Shown: positions 50,707-59,650 of the stretch, piece by piece
How positions within the stretch are numbered: position 1 is the stretch's first letter
Layout of the letters: each line of letters starts with the position of its first letter
Assembly: GCA_963834715.1 (NCBI GenBank)
Contig: CAWIDE010000002.1
Location: 62,001-126,000, forward strand
DNA: 64,000 nucleotides
Source of the DNA: CAVSUZ01 sp963834715
Lineage (GTDB): Bacteria > Pseudomonadota > Alphaproteobacteria > Acetobacterales > Acetobacteraceae
Reading direction: 5' to 3'
Position numbers and translations under genes: made by a program
The notes under the pieces: model-generated
Told to the model about the DNA's origin: nothing
Databases searched by the model: none
The model's input: the letters and a program-made list of their open reading frames with translations, nothing else

Positions 50707-52167
50707 TCAGCCCCCGCCGCCCAACCGGCCCCGCAACACTTCGTTCACCAGCGCAGGATTCCCCTTCCCGCCCATCGCCTTCATCACCTGCCCGACGAAG
50801 AACCCAAACAGCTTCTCCTTCCCCGACTTATACTCCGCCACCTTATCAGCATTCCCCGACAGCACTTTCTGCACCATCGCCTCGATCGCGCCGGTATCCG
50901 TAACCTGGCGCAACCCTCGCTCCTCAACGATGGCCACAGGCTCTTTCCCGGTCTCCACCATCGCCTCGAACACTTCCTTGGCGATGCGCCCGTTGATCGT
51001 CCCGTCCGCCATCAAATCCAATAACCGTCCGAGCCCGTCCGCCGTAACCGGCGGATCATCAATGCTGCGGCCCGTGCGGTTCAGCGCGGCAAAGAAGTCG
51101 CCCATCACCCAGTTCGCCGCCAGCTTAGAGTCCCTCCCCTTCGCCACCGTCTCGTAAAAATCCGCTGTCGCCTGCTCCGCGACCAGCACCCCGGCATCGT
51201 AAACCGGCAAGCCATAGTCCCGCATGAACCGGGCACGCTTGGCGTCCGGCAGCTCCGGCAGTCCGGACTTCAGCGAGGCAATCCACTCCTCCTCCAGCAC
51301 CAGCGGCAGCAAATCCGGATCGGGGAAATAGCGGTAATCGTGCGCCTCTTCCTTGCTGCGCATGGAACGCGTCACCACCCGCCCCGCATCGAACAGCCGC
51401 GTCTCCTGCTCCACCGTGCCGCCCGATTCCCATACCTCGATCTGCCGCCTGGCCTCGGCCTCGATCGCCTGCATCACGAAACGCACGGAGTTAACGTTCT
51501 TCACCTCGCAGCGCGTGCGGAACGGCTCGCCATGCTTGCGGACGGAAACATTCACGTCGGCACGCAGGGACCCTTCCTCCATATTGCCATCACAGGTGCC
51601 GAGATATCGCATGATGGTACGCAGCTTGCGCAAATACGCCCCCGCCTCCTCCGGGGAGCGCAGATCAGGCTCGCTGACGATCTCCATCAGCGCGACACCC
51701 GCACGATTGAGGTCAATCAGCGACTTGCTCGGATGCTGATCGTGCAGCGACTTCCCCGCGTCCTGCTCCAGATGCAGCCGAGTAATCCCAACAGACTTCG
51801 AGCTTCCGTCCGCCAGCTCGATCTCGATCTCCCCATGCCCAACAACGGGATGCTGGTACTGGCTGATCTGATAACCGGCAGGCAGGTCAGCGTAAAAATA
51901 GTTCTTCCGGTCGAACCGGCTGACGGTGTTGATATGCGCCTTCAGCCCAAGCCCGGTCCGCACCGCCTGGGCGACGCATTCGCGGTTGATCACCGGCAGC
52001 ATCCCGGGGAACGCCGCATCGACGAAGCTCACTTGCGTATTCGGCTCCGCGCCGAAATCGGTGGCGGCCCCGGAAAACAGCTTGGCCTTGCTGATGACCT
52101 GAGCATGGACCTCCATGCCGATCACGACTTCCCAGGGACCTGTGCTGCCTTGGATCACGTAGCTCAT
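50707..52167 (-). CDS. gatB: Asp/Glu-tRNA(Asn/Gln) amidotransferase subunit B
   Basis: A 486-residue full-length GatB: VVIGMEVHAQVISKAKLFSG at the start, RKNYFYADLPAGYQISQYQH near residue 86, DLNRAGVALMEIVSEPDLRS near 148, VNSVRFVMQAIEAEARRQI, and the C-terminal YqeY-like domain. It binds the misacylated tRNA and works with GatA (amidase) and GatC. gatCA is normally adjacent but here lies 7.5 kb away (59651-61419, same strand), with an unrelated block between. The upstream PEP-CTERM gene is on the same strand with only 40 bp between, so a shared transcript is possible. Confidence 0.96.
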   Translation of the reverse strand: MSYVIQGSTGPWEVVIGMEVHAQVISKAKLFSGAATDFGAEPNTQVSFVDAAFPGMLPVINRECVAQAVRTGLGLKAHINTVSRFDRKNYFYADLPAGYQISQYQHPVVGHGEIEIELADGSSKSVGITRLHLEQDAGKSLHDQHPSKSLIDLNRAGVALMEIVSEPDLRSPEEAGAYLRKLRTIMRYLGTCDGNMEEGSLRADVNVSVRKHGEPFRTRCEVKNVNSVRFVMQAIEAEARRQIEVWESGGTVEQETRLFDAGRVVTRSMRSKEEAHDYRYFPDPDLLPLVLEEEWIASLKSGLPELPDAKRARFMRDYGLPVYDAGVLVAEQATADFYETVAKGRDSKLAANWVMGDFFAALNRTGRSIDDPPVTADGLGRLLDLMADGTINGRIAKEVFEAMVETGKEPVAIVEERGLRQVTDTGAIEAMVQKVLSGNADKVAEYKSGKEKLFGFFVGQVMKAMGGKGNPALVNEVLRGRLGGGG

Positions 52168-52207
52168 GCCCCGTCATATAACCCCAGCGGGCCGGACGGC
52201 CAGTAGT

Positions 52208-52885
52208 CTAGGTGGCCCGCCGATACCGGACGATGCCCACTCCCAGCAGCCCCAGGATAATCAGGACCACCCCGGCCGGTTCCGGCACCGCGGCATTCAC
52301 AGTGCCGCCAACGGCGAACTCACCTTTCCCGATCATTCCGTTGATAGCGGCAATCGCAGCGGGGTCGAGCTGCACGGTCACAAGATTGCTGGTGTCCGCC
52401 TGTTTGAGCGCCACGCTGCCATAGAGCGGCCCCCCGACCAGCTCCGCATACAGCCTCGGATTCGGACTGACGCCATCGTTCAACGAGGCCGCCGGCACAG
52501 TCGGCGCGTAAAGAGACCAGGTCGGGTTCCCCACAACAGTATCGCGCCCCACAGTCATGGACGCTGAGGTGACCGTGCCGCTCTGTCCGGACAGATCGAA
52601 GACGAAATAGTCGTTGAACAAACCCTCGGCGTCATCGCCGGTGAGATAGCTCGTATTGCCGTCCGGCCCGCCCGTGGAGAAATTGGTCGCCTGGGTGCCC
52701 ACCCATCCCTGAAAGCCATTGGTGTACACGTCCGCAGACCCACCGCCGGCGAAACTAAGCGCAAGGTATTCGTTGCGATCGAATGAACTACCCGCGAAAG
52801 CGTAATAGTCCGCCACGGCTGGACGGTACCCGCTCAGAGCTAACAGGACTGTAAAGCTCAGGCTCGCCAATCCACGCTTTTGCAT
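52208..52885 (-). CDS. PEP-CTERM sorting-domain exported protein
   Basis: A 225-residue protein with a signal peptide (LSFTVLLALSGYRPAVA, cleavage at about residue 25). The middle is beta-rich (DYYAFAGSSFDRNEYLALSF, then NDYFVFDLSGQSGTVTSASM, a CBM-like or DNRLRE-type pattern). The C-terminal PEP-CTERM tail is VPEPAGVVLIILGLLGVGIV followed by RYRRAT. It would be processed by an exosortase that is not in the window. The ribosome site is GGAGAT just above the start. Confidence 0.85.
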   Translation of the reverse strand: MQKRGLASLSFTVLLALSGYRPAVADYYAFAGSSFDRNEYLALSFAGGGSADVYTNGFQGWVGTQATNFSTGGPDGNTSYLTGDDAEGLFNDYFVFDLSGQSGTVTSASMTVGRDTVVGNPTWSLYAPTVPAASLNDGVSPNPRLYAELVGGPLYGSVALKQADTSNLVTVQLDPAAIAAINGMIGKGEFAVGGTVNAAVPEPAGVVLIILGLLGVGIVRYRRAT

Positions 52886-53071
52886 GGTCGATCTCCGATA
52901 TAAACGCCGACGCGTAAGTAACAGAATTGTTAATGAATGTCAAGGACAAATAAATTTTCGGCAATCTCCGGGGAAGGGACCTCCGGGGCGGGACCGGCTG
53001 ATGCCCTGGACGTTGTAGCGGGGCTGGAGAGCAGCGATGTAGGCCGCTTCAGGTTGGCGAGTTCGTTGCAA
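52886..53071. other. Gene-free gap
   Basis: A 186-bp gap between the PEP-CTERM gene and a broken gene. It contains an AT-rich patch (AATTGTTAATGAATGTCAAGG, around 52923-52943) that probably holds the PEP-CTERM promoter on the minus strand. Confidence 0.4.
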
Positions 53072-53631
53072 TCACGGTTGCGGCTTTACCCGTAAACCGG
53101 CTTCACGTAAGCGGACTTGGCGCTCGCGGCGTCGCGCAAGCGCCTTCCGCAGGTCCTCCGGCACATCGGCAGTGATCTCCGGCAGCGCGACCTCAGCGGT
53201 CGCGAGCGCAGGTTCGTTAGCGAGCGGGCGCACACGGAAAGCGTCCACCGTATACGGATACCCGCCGGCGGTCGCAGAAGATGAGCCGGTGACGTAGAAC
53301 GTCTCGTGACGTTGTTCGGTAACGCGAGCGCCCATAGAACCTGTTGCATGAACACAGGTGAGTTCGTGGAGACGTGAATCTGGTAGCTGGCATCGTTGCC
53401 AACGATGACCCCTTGCAGGACTGTGCTGCTGGTGGGGTCGTAGAAAAACGAGAGAGAATGCTCGGCGCCGGTTGCCTCGGTGACAATGCACTCAAGGTCC
53501 ATGAATTGTACGGCTGGCTGGGCTTGAGCATCGCACTCAAAATAGTAACTACTGAGGTTGACTACCCGGAACCACTCACCTGGCACAGTTTTGCCTCCCT
53601 CTGATTGGGTTTGTATTGCTATAAATGCCAC
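53072..53631 (-). pseudogene. Hypothetical gene, frameshifted
   Basis: Frame one from ATG 53631 encodes WFRVVNLSSYYFECDAQAQP, LSFFYDPTSSTVLQGVIVGN and QIHVSTNSPVFMQQVLWALA. The sensible continuation is in a second frame: HETFYVTGSSSATAGGYPYT, VDAFRVRPLANEPAL, and a charged end PEDLRKALARRRERQVRLRE to a stop at 53072. The shift occurs between 53290 and 53340. The protein would be about 180 residues, cytoplasmic, with a beta-rich body and a basic helical tail. Family not recognised. Confidence 0.6.
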
Positions 53632-53673
53632 AATGGCTGTTCGCGATTCGCGGACAAGCGCGTCGGTTTGGGT

Positions 53674-54405
53674 TTATGGGGCCGGCACAACGGAATAGTA
53701 GACCCCATTGGCGCCGTACGCGGGCGACAGCCACATCGTCCCGCAGTCATATCTCCCGAAAACCGGACGATAGACGCACCCTGCGGGCAAGACAGCATAC
53801 GCTACTGGCCGCGGTGCAGCAGCGGCCGTGTATCCGGCGTTGACCCCGGCTGCATAGGCGTTGCTGGACGCCGCCGTGCCCGCGGCAACACCAACCGTCG
53901 CGCCAACGGCAGCGCCGGCCGCGGCGGCTTCCCAATAGCTTCCTCCACCGCAATTGTAGCAGCCGGAACCGCCATAATAGTTCACGGTGCTGGGTGCATG
54001 ATAGTAGCCGCTTGTCGTGCCGTAATATCCCGTGTGGTTGTAGCTGTACCCGTTCGTGGTCGTGCCGTGATAATAGCCGCCATAGTTGCTTGCGTGCGCG
54101 CAGTCGCCGCCGCTGCAGGCTGTGCCATGCTCATATCCGCCATAGTTGCTCGAATGGGCGCAGCCTCCGCCGGTGCAGGTCGTCTGGCTCGAATGTCCGC
54201 CGTAACTGGTGGAGTGCGACGCGCTCCCATAGCTTGCGGTCGTGTTATGTGAGTATCCGCCGTAGCTGCCGGAATGGGAGAAGCCGCCGTAGCCGCCGGC
54301 GCTTGCGTGACTCCACCCTCCAGCGCTGCCCCCGTGGAACCAGGCATAGGCAGGCGGGACTGTTGAGGCTGAGAGTAGCAAGGCAACGATAAATACGGAT
54401 TTCAT
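53674..54405 (-). CDS. Exported Gly/Ser/Tyr/His-rich repetitive protein
   Basis: A 243-residue protein with a signal peptide (MKSVFIVALLLSASTVPPAYA, cut after residue 21). Residues 22-140 are imperfect tandem repeats of about 15-20 residues built on SxSYGGYSHxT (for example GGYGGFSHSGSYGGYSHNTT), two of them with Cys pairs (TTCTGGGCAHSSNYGGYEHG). A Gly/Ala-rich hydrophobic stretch (about 160-190) may insert in a membrane, and the C-terminus has two further Cys (PAGCVYRPVFGRYDCGTMWL). Function is unknown. It may be a structural or surface protein. It lies just downstream of the DUF2092 gene and is probably in its operon. Confidence 0.75.
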   Translation of the reverse strand: MKSVFIVALLLSASTVPPAYAWFHGGSAGGWSHASAGGYGGFSHSGSYGGYSHNTTASYGSASHSTSYGGHSSQTTCTGGGCAHSSNYGGYEHGTACSGGDCAHASNYGGYYHGTTTNGYSYNHTGYYGTTSGYYHAPSTVNYYGGSGCYNCGGGSYWEAAAAGAAVGATVGVAAGTAASSNAYAAGVNAGYTAAAAPRPVAYAVLPAGCVYRPVFGRYDCGTMWLSPAYGANGVYYSVVPAP

Positions 54406-54422
54406 GGTCGATCTCCTCAAGG

Positions 54423-55231
54423 TCAGGGCTGCTTCGGCGGTGCGGTGGGTCCGGGCTTTGCCTGACCTGCACCCGGGGGCGAGAACGGCACGGGCTTTCC
54501 CTTTTGCGCTCTGTCCGAGGTGAAGGCGTTCGGATCGACGCTGTCGACCAAGCGCCAGTCGGAATACTCAGTCTGATAGAGCGCATGAGCAGGCTCGTGG
54601 ACGTAGACGACGCGGGTGAGGCGCGGGAGATGATCCTCGGCGCCGACCCAAAGCTCGGCCTGCACATCAGGGCTGGCAACGGCAACCATATCGGTGGTTG
54701 TGCCACCGATTACCTTCGATTGCCCGACATAGAAGGCTGAGGTCATCCCCGCCTCTTTAAATACCGCACAGGGATGGGGAAGAATTACGTCGTCGAATGG
54801 GAAGTAGATCGCCGCCTTCTCCCAGGCGAAATCGAGCATCTGCTCGATGGTCGGCGGGGCCTCCGCAATGGCGACCAGATCCTCGGACGGCACATAGGCC
54901 ATCATGTGCTTTTGCCGTCGTAATAGAATTCGTCCGGCACGCCGTCACCCGCCGTGATGACCCGCAGCTTGTCAGGGCGCTGCATAGTGACGTGGTTGAG
55001 CACGGAATAGAACAGCGGCTGACCGTTGCGCGCCGCGTGCTCGTAGGTGCTGAGGGCATCGAACGACATCGCCTTCGCTGCCTCCAGCGTCACGCAACCG
55101 GCTTTCAGAATATCGACCGCCTTCGGTTCAATCGCCGGTGGGGGCGATGGCTGTTGCGCATTTGCCTGGGTGATCGCCAGTGCTCCGAATGCGATCAGGG
55201 CGATGGCATGTCGTCGGCCGGCACTTTTCAT
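54423..55231 (-). pseudogene. DUF2092 exported protein, frameshifted
   Basis: The N-terminal frame (54902-55231) has a signal peptide and KAMSFDALSTYEHAARNGQP, NHVTMQRPDKLRVITAGDGV and DEFYYDGKS. The C-terminal frame (54423-54905) continues with MMAYVPSEDLVAIAEAPPTI, FPFDDVILPHPCAVF and DHLPRLTRVVYVHEPAHALY. Joined as DGKS-MMAYVP (two extra bases in AGCACATG near 54906-54911) they give a complete DUF2092 protein of about 265 residues, a LolA-like periplasmic fold. It may be involved in lipoprotein or lipid handling, but this is inference. Confidence 0.82.
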
Positions 55232-55430
55232 GAGGTTTCCTCCGTTTCGCTACTCGGTTCCCTTTCTTGCCCGGTGCTGGTTGCCCTCGCTATGCAATTT
55301 CGGCAAAAGTGACGGCGGGCATTGACACCCGCCTCGGGGCGCAAGGCATGGCGTATCGGCTCGGCCGAGACGCGTATCGGCGCGACAGAGATCCGCGGGT
55401 AACCGGCCTAGCCGACGTGAGGTGCGCGAC

Positions 55431-56061
55431 ATGCAACCTGTAGCGGTAAATCCCACCGGAACCTATCGCCGCATCCCACTGGCACCACACCAGATGAACG
55501 ACCGGCTCACGCGCACCGAAGATGCCATCGTGCTGTGCCATGTCGGCGTCCCACATGTCGCCCGTGACGAGTGGTCGCTTACCATCGATGGCCTCGTGCA
55601 GCACCCGATGACGCTGCACTTCGATGACCTCCGCCGCTACCAATACTGCGAAATCACCAGCGTGCATCAGTGCGCCGGGAATCCCATGCAGCCGCTGGAG
55701 CCCACCCAACGCGTCTGCAATATTCGCTGGAGCGGCATCCGGTTAGAGGACGTGCTTACCGAATCGAAACCAAAGCCAGAAGCGCTATATCTCTGGTCCT
55801 TCGGCGCGGATTGCGGGCTTTTTGGCGGCATGGCAATCCAACCTTATACCAAGGATCTGCGATGCAGGAGCAACCTGGTCCGCTGCCGAGTTAGAAGCAC
55901 CACAGGGCCGGGAGTGGCAGCGCTTTTCGCTGCTCTGGATGCCAGGCAGCTTTGGCCTTGCCAATGTGGTATCGCTGGCAACTAGTCGTGAAGGTGCGCG
56001 CCAGCCGCCTTCCGGGCGACAGCGTAATGCGGCCTACCTGGTGGCTGTCCGAGTCATCTGA
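55431..56061 (+). pseudogene. Sulfite-oxidase-type molybdopterin oxidoreductase, internal deletion
   Basis: The first 130 codons (ATG 55431) encode the Moco domain start: RDEWSLTIDGLVQHPMTLHF, EITSVHQCAGNPMQPLEPTQ (with the conserved cysteine in HQCAGN), VCNIRWSGIRLEDVL. After GMAIQPYTKDLR the frame changes, and the C-terminal dimerisation piece appears in another frame (ICDAGATWSAAELEAPQGRE, then WQRFSLLWMPG). About 150 central residues are missing. It is clearly a decayed gene of the SUOX/SorA-like family and cannot be functional. Confidence 0.82.
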
Positions 56062-56533
56062 TGGCGGCTCATGGATTTCCGCCGCATCCCCACCCGCTCG
56101 ACAAGCGCGCGGCAGTCAGCTGCTAACTCTGAGTTAGCGACTGGCTAACGATCCGATTCCTCGGCACACTTGGCCTCGCGTGGAAGATCATAACGCCACC
56201 CCCCTCGCTTGCTATCAAAGAGAGTGTGGATCGGTAGGGAGCCTGCCTCTGATCGGCGGGCAATCGTGGTTTCTTCCCACGGCAGCGTGCATTTTTTCTG
56301 CACCGGGGCGAGCGGATGCTGGCGGAGAAGCCCGCCCCCCGAAGCCGTACCGCTGCCTTTGAGCGACGCCCACCAGCCGTCGAGACCGGCGGCGTCCATC
56401 ACCGCGTGAGTGAGTTTCAGCGACGGTGCCGTACAGTGCGCCTGACTGCGCCCTGCGCCGGTCTCAAAACGTTCGCGTTGCGAATCCGCTGAAGTTCTTG
56501 CTGTGCTTCGGTCTGTGTGCGGTAGGTCTGCAC
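56062..56533. other. Gene-poor stretch after the sulfite-oxidase remnant
   Basis: No recognised gene. A minus-strand frame at 56145-56402 (85 codons, including CTLPWEETTIARRSEAGSLP and TLFDSKRGGWRYDLPREAKC) has some protein-like composition but no ribosome site or family. I leave it unassigned. Confidence 0.4.
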
Positions 56534-56734
56534 TCAGGGCGTCACTTTCACGAGCTGCGTCTCACTGGCCGCCCGTTCCTGGCCGTCGCCCTCTCGCTTC
56601 ACCCGATATTGCCAGATATTTGCCTGGGCAGGCAGCATCCGCGAAATCGTATAGACGTCCTTCGGGTTTTTAACCGAGTAACCCTCCGCCGTCAGCCGCA
56701 CCTGATCGCCGATCGCGAATTTGCGCAGAGCCAT
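56534..56734 (-). CDS. Small conserved protein, possible SH3-like fold
   Basis: A 66-residue protein beginning MALRKFAIGDQVRLTAEGYS, with KDVYTISRMLPAQANIWQYR and a terminal ASETQLVKVTP. It is a beta-rich pattern like small SH3-type or KOW-like proteins. GGGAGA lies 8 bp above the start. It is 60 bp downstream of a cold-shock gene on the same strand, suggesting co-transcription. Function is unknown. Confidence 0.7.
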   Translation of the reverse strand: MALRKFAIGDQVRLTAEGYSVKNPKDVYTISRMLPAQANIWQYRVKREGDGQERAASETQLVKVTP

Positions 56735-56794
56735 GGCAGATCTCCCAACAAAGCGTCAGGCGCCGCTCTGTGCGGCGCTTGGGCATCAATCCCT

Positions 56795-57004
56795 TCAGGA
56801 AGCCCGCAGATTGACCGCGGAGGTCTTCCCCTGCTGGCCAGGTTCAGTATCGTAGCTGATCTTTTGCCCCTCAATCAGCCCGCGTAAGCCAGCCCGCTCT
56901 ACCGCGGAGACATGCACGAAGACATCCTTCGAACCATCGTCGGGCTGGATGAAACCATAACCCTTTTGTGCATTGAACCACTTAACCGTACCTGAAGACA
57001 TCAT
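56795..57004 (-). CDS. Cold-shock protein (CspA family)
   Basis: A 69-residue single-domain cold-shock protein. RNP1 is KGYGFIQP (residues 14-21) and RNP2 is VFVHVSAV (about 28-35), plus the starting SSGTVKWFNAQ. It binds single-stranded RNA or DNA and acts as an RNA chaperone. The ATG at 57004 is followed by a second one at 57001; either may be used. Confidence 0.95.
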   Translation of the reverse strand: MMSSGTVKWFNAQKGYGFIQPDDGSKDVFVHVSAVERAGLRGLIEGQKISYDTEPGQQGKTSAVNLRAS

Positions 57005-57480
57005 GTCACTCCGGTTTTTCGGCGATCCGCACTGCGCGGACCGTAGTACTTTTCATTGAGGAAATGCCGGATGCGACAGGATCGCAGATCTGGACAAGTA
57101 GCGAAAAGCGCCGAGTTCAGGATATGGGGAGGCCCGCTATACAATGCCAGGGTGGCTGCATACTCCCCACCGACTGTGCAGACGGTCGAGTCGGGTCACC
57201 ATTGGCACGTCGCCGGCATCGAACTGGGCGCCGCCCGCCGCTCACGATTATCCGGCGGAGACGCCCGCTTGCGCGGCCCGACAATCACGCGGATCGTCCT
57301 CGGGCCGGGCCCGGGCTTCCGCGGCCGAGAATGCCGGCTGGCAGCGCCCAAATCGCCCGCGACCGGGACGTCCCGAATGGCGGAAGTCCGCGCCTAGCCG
57401 CCGGACGGGTTGCATCCGTCTGATCCTATCCACTCTCACACGTTCACACTGACTCTAGCCGACGGTCGATGTGAACGGAC
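57005..57480. other. Gene-free stretch, likely cold-shock leader
   Basis: 476 bp without a supported gene. The 50-60 bp nearest the csp gene (57005-57060) would be the csp 5' leader. The rest is GC-rich with overlapping short frames on both strands and no recognised motif. Confidence 0.5.
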
Positions 57481-57858
57481 TCATAGCTCCAGTGCCGCGT
57501 CTTCCCAGGCGCCCCGGACGAAGCGCACGATCTCGAACGCTCCGCAATCGGCCCAGAGCAGGCTGAGCACATTCTCCTGGTCGTGGCGAATGTCCAGACC
57601 GTAGGTCAGGTCGGGTCGCGCGCGTTGGCGCTCGAGAGCATGGCGGTAGCCAGGAGAGGAAGCGTCGGTGGGCGCGACCGCATTGAAGGGGGTCCAATGG
57701 GTAAAACGCCACGGGCCACGATCCAGCACGATCAGTCGCAGCGTGCTGTCCTTGCCTTCCAGGTCCTGGATCATGCCGTGCGCGCGTACGAGCGGCAGCA
57801 CATTGTCCCGAATAGCCAATGCGCGTGCGTCGCCGGATGCCGCGATCCTCAAGCTCAT
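57481..57858 (-). CDS. Hypothetical protein, 125 residues
   Basis: The frame from ATG 57858 reads MSLRIAASGDARALAIRDNV, ending with VLSLLWADCGAFEIVRFVRG and AWEDAALEL. The middle (GKDSTLRLIVLDRGPWRFTH) alternates strands. The frame continues upstream to a TTG at 57978, but that part looks random. I do not recognise a family. Codon use is coding-like, with no neighbours to suggest function. Confidence 0.5.
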   Translation of the reverse strand: MSLRIAASGDARALAIRDNVLPLVRAHGMIQDLEGKDSTLRLIVLDRGPWRFTHWTPFNAVAPTDASSPGYRHALERQRARPDLTYGLDIRHDQENVLSLLWADCGAFEIVRFVRGAWEDAALEL

Positions 57859-58774
57859 CCTGGCCTCCATCGAATCGCCTGACCGCGACCTTATCTCGTC
57901 TCCGGCCGCCCGTCCGCGACAAAGCCGGACGCTCAACCCGGCGCGACCTCGTGGGTCCACCACCCGAAACCCAATCAACGTGTTCGGCCCGAACGTGTTG
58001 CTGATCGCGGCGTCGGCGGCATCGCGGCCGTGGGTGATAAGACGAGTGTCTCCGTCAGCAGATCCTGCACGGCGTGCTGTTGCGTGGCGGGCACCACGGC
58101 ATTGGGTCTGCCGCTGTCGTTGACGAGGGCGTCGCTGGTCAGCCGCATCTGCCCGGCCGGGCTACGAGGCGGCTGCAGCATTGCCGAACATGCCCCGACA
58201 CACGCTGACGGGAACCGAAGGCTCAGGTGATCGGGCCGGAGCATATCGTAAGGGCGCGAGCACGATGCCCAGCCTGACGATCATCGGCGCGGCTGCAGAC
58301 AGTCGTAAGTCAGATGCAAGCCAACGCAAAGCTGCAAGGTGCTCTCCTGGTTCCAGTGTGCGCCTGAGCCAGGGGTTTGGGGACGGGTGGCCACAAGCGC
58401 GGCTTGGCCGAGCACGGCGATGGCTGGATCTCTCGCAAGTCGCGTCGAGCATGACGAGCGCCACCACCCTCTCCTATCTTTTATATGGTCCGGCGGGGCC
58501 AGGATTGCGAGCGGTCCAAGCCTGACAATCCCCCCGATGACGCGCTCGTTTCCGGGTGACGTGCCAGCTGAAGCAGACGTTGCCTTCGCCCGCCGGGTTT
58601 TATTCCGCGCCTCCGTATGAAAGGCCGATGCAACAGGGTGCGGCAATCCCCAAGTGTGTTGTGCCTGCCAAGTCATCGGCCATTTCGCCCCCCCGGCTGA
58701 AGGTGCTGCGCCGTCGTCAGGGGAAGCAGCCGTCACGCCACACGGGCGCTAGTGATAACGAGAAGGAACCTGCG
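57859..58774. other. Gene-poor 0.9-kb stretch
   Basis: Only overlapping GC-rich frames on both strands, none with a recognisable motif. Likely remnant or non-coding DNA within the 52.2-59.6 kb island. The last 30 bp carry the AAGGAA ribosome site of the gene at 58775. Confidence 0.5.
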
Positions 58775-59281
58775 ATGACGGCCCACATGCATACCTCCAG
58801 AAGCTCTCTCGCCTCGCCTGGCCAAGGTGCCCGTCGCGACAGGCTCACCCGCCTGTATGACGAGCTGGGCGATGTCGCGAAACAGGAGCTGCTGCAGTTC
58901 GCTGAGGATTTGTCCGACGAAGCCCAGCATCCGAGCGCTGCGGAGATGATCGCAACGGCGCGGTTCCGGTCTGTGCCAGGACGCTGGGACAATGACTGTG
59001 TGTTGTTTGCGTTCCAGGACGGAAATCGGCGCATTTCATGCTCGGTCTCGCGCCAGGCGCTCGAAGCGGCAGGCCCGGGCCGCGGAGCCCGGCGGTGGCA
59101 GCTCATGGAAGTATTCGAGCGGCTCCGGACGTGCATCGAAGGGATCGCCCGGGACAAGTTCGCCAGCGCCCCGGAGACGAGTTGCGTCATCGAGGTGCTC
59201 GCCGCCGACCTAGCCGCCGGGCTCGATGTTGACCCCGCAGCGCGGGCAGCGGCGCTGCGTCGCAGGGCGGGCGAGTGCTGA
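58775..59281 (+). CDS. DUF1488-like protein
   Basis: A 168-residue protein. The first half is helical (ARRDRLTRLYDELGDVAKQE, then LLQFAEDLSDEAQHPSAAEM). The second half contains a block that resembles DUF1488: CVLFAFQDGNRRISCSVSRQ, ALEAAGPG. The end is a helical tail (DVDPAARAAALRRRAGEC). A decayed copy of the block follows at 59350-59560. Function is unknown. ATG 58775 with AAGGAA upstream (58763-58768). Confidence 0.65.
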   Translation: MTAHMHTSRSSLASPGQGARRDRLTRLYDELGDVAKQELLQFAEDLSDEAQHPSAAEMIATARFRSVPGRWDNDCVLFAFQDGNRRISCSVSRQALEAAGPGRGARRWQLMEVFERLRTCIEGIARDKFASAPETSCVIEVLAADLAAGLDVDPAARAAALRRRAGEC

Positions 59282-59349
59282 AGCCCCGCCCCGCGTAGGG
59301 CAGGCCACGCGCTGTGGACGCGGATGGGACGTGTCGGCCGTGGAGGCGG

Positions 59350-59560
59350 GCGTCGGCTCGCTCGCTGGGATCACAACCGGGTGCTGTTCGAGATCGATGA
59401 CGGCGAGCGGCGCCTCTCATGCGCGAGTCCCGCGCGGCGCTAATTTCGCTTCCTTCGTGAATATCAGCCCGCCAATTCGGCCGAGGATGGCGCAGAGCGC
59501 GTCGGTGAACTGGCAAAGCTTAGCGGTCGTATGTGGCTGGAACGAATCAGCCGCTGTGAC
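59350..59560 (+). pseudogene. Decayed paralogue of the DUF1488-like gene
   Basis: In the plus frame through 59366 the translation reads RWDHNRVLFEIDDGERRLSC, clearly related to GRWDNDCVLFAFQDGNRRIS of the preceding gene, after which the frame shifts (SRAAL follows in another frame near 59424) and stops. It is the wreck of a tandem duplicate. There is no start codon. Confidence 0.6.
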
Positions 59561-59650
59561 AATCTGTGCCCAGGTGGGTTACACAACTGGTTCAGTCCGT
59601 TATGGCCGGTTCAGGCCTAGGACGCGCGCTCTCAAAGCTGGAAATCGGCG

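Noticed and set aside
57056..58736. Several overlapping frames of 90-150 codons on both strands
   Set aside because: No ribosome sites, no motifs, and mutually overlapping; only the frame at 57481-57858 was kept, at low confidence.
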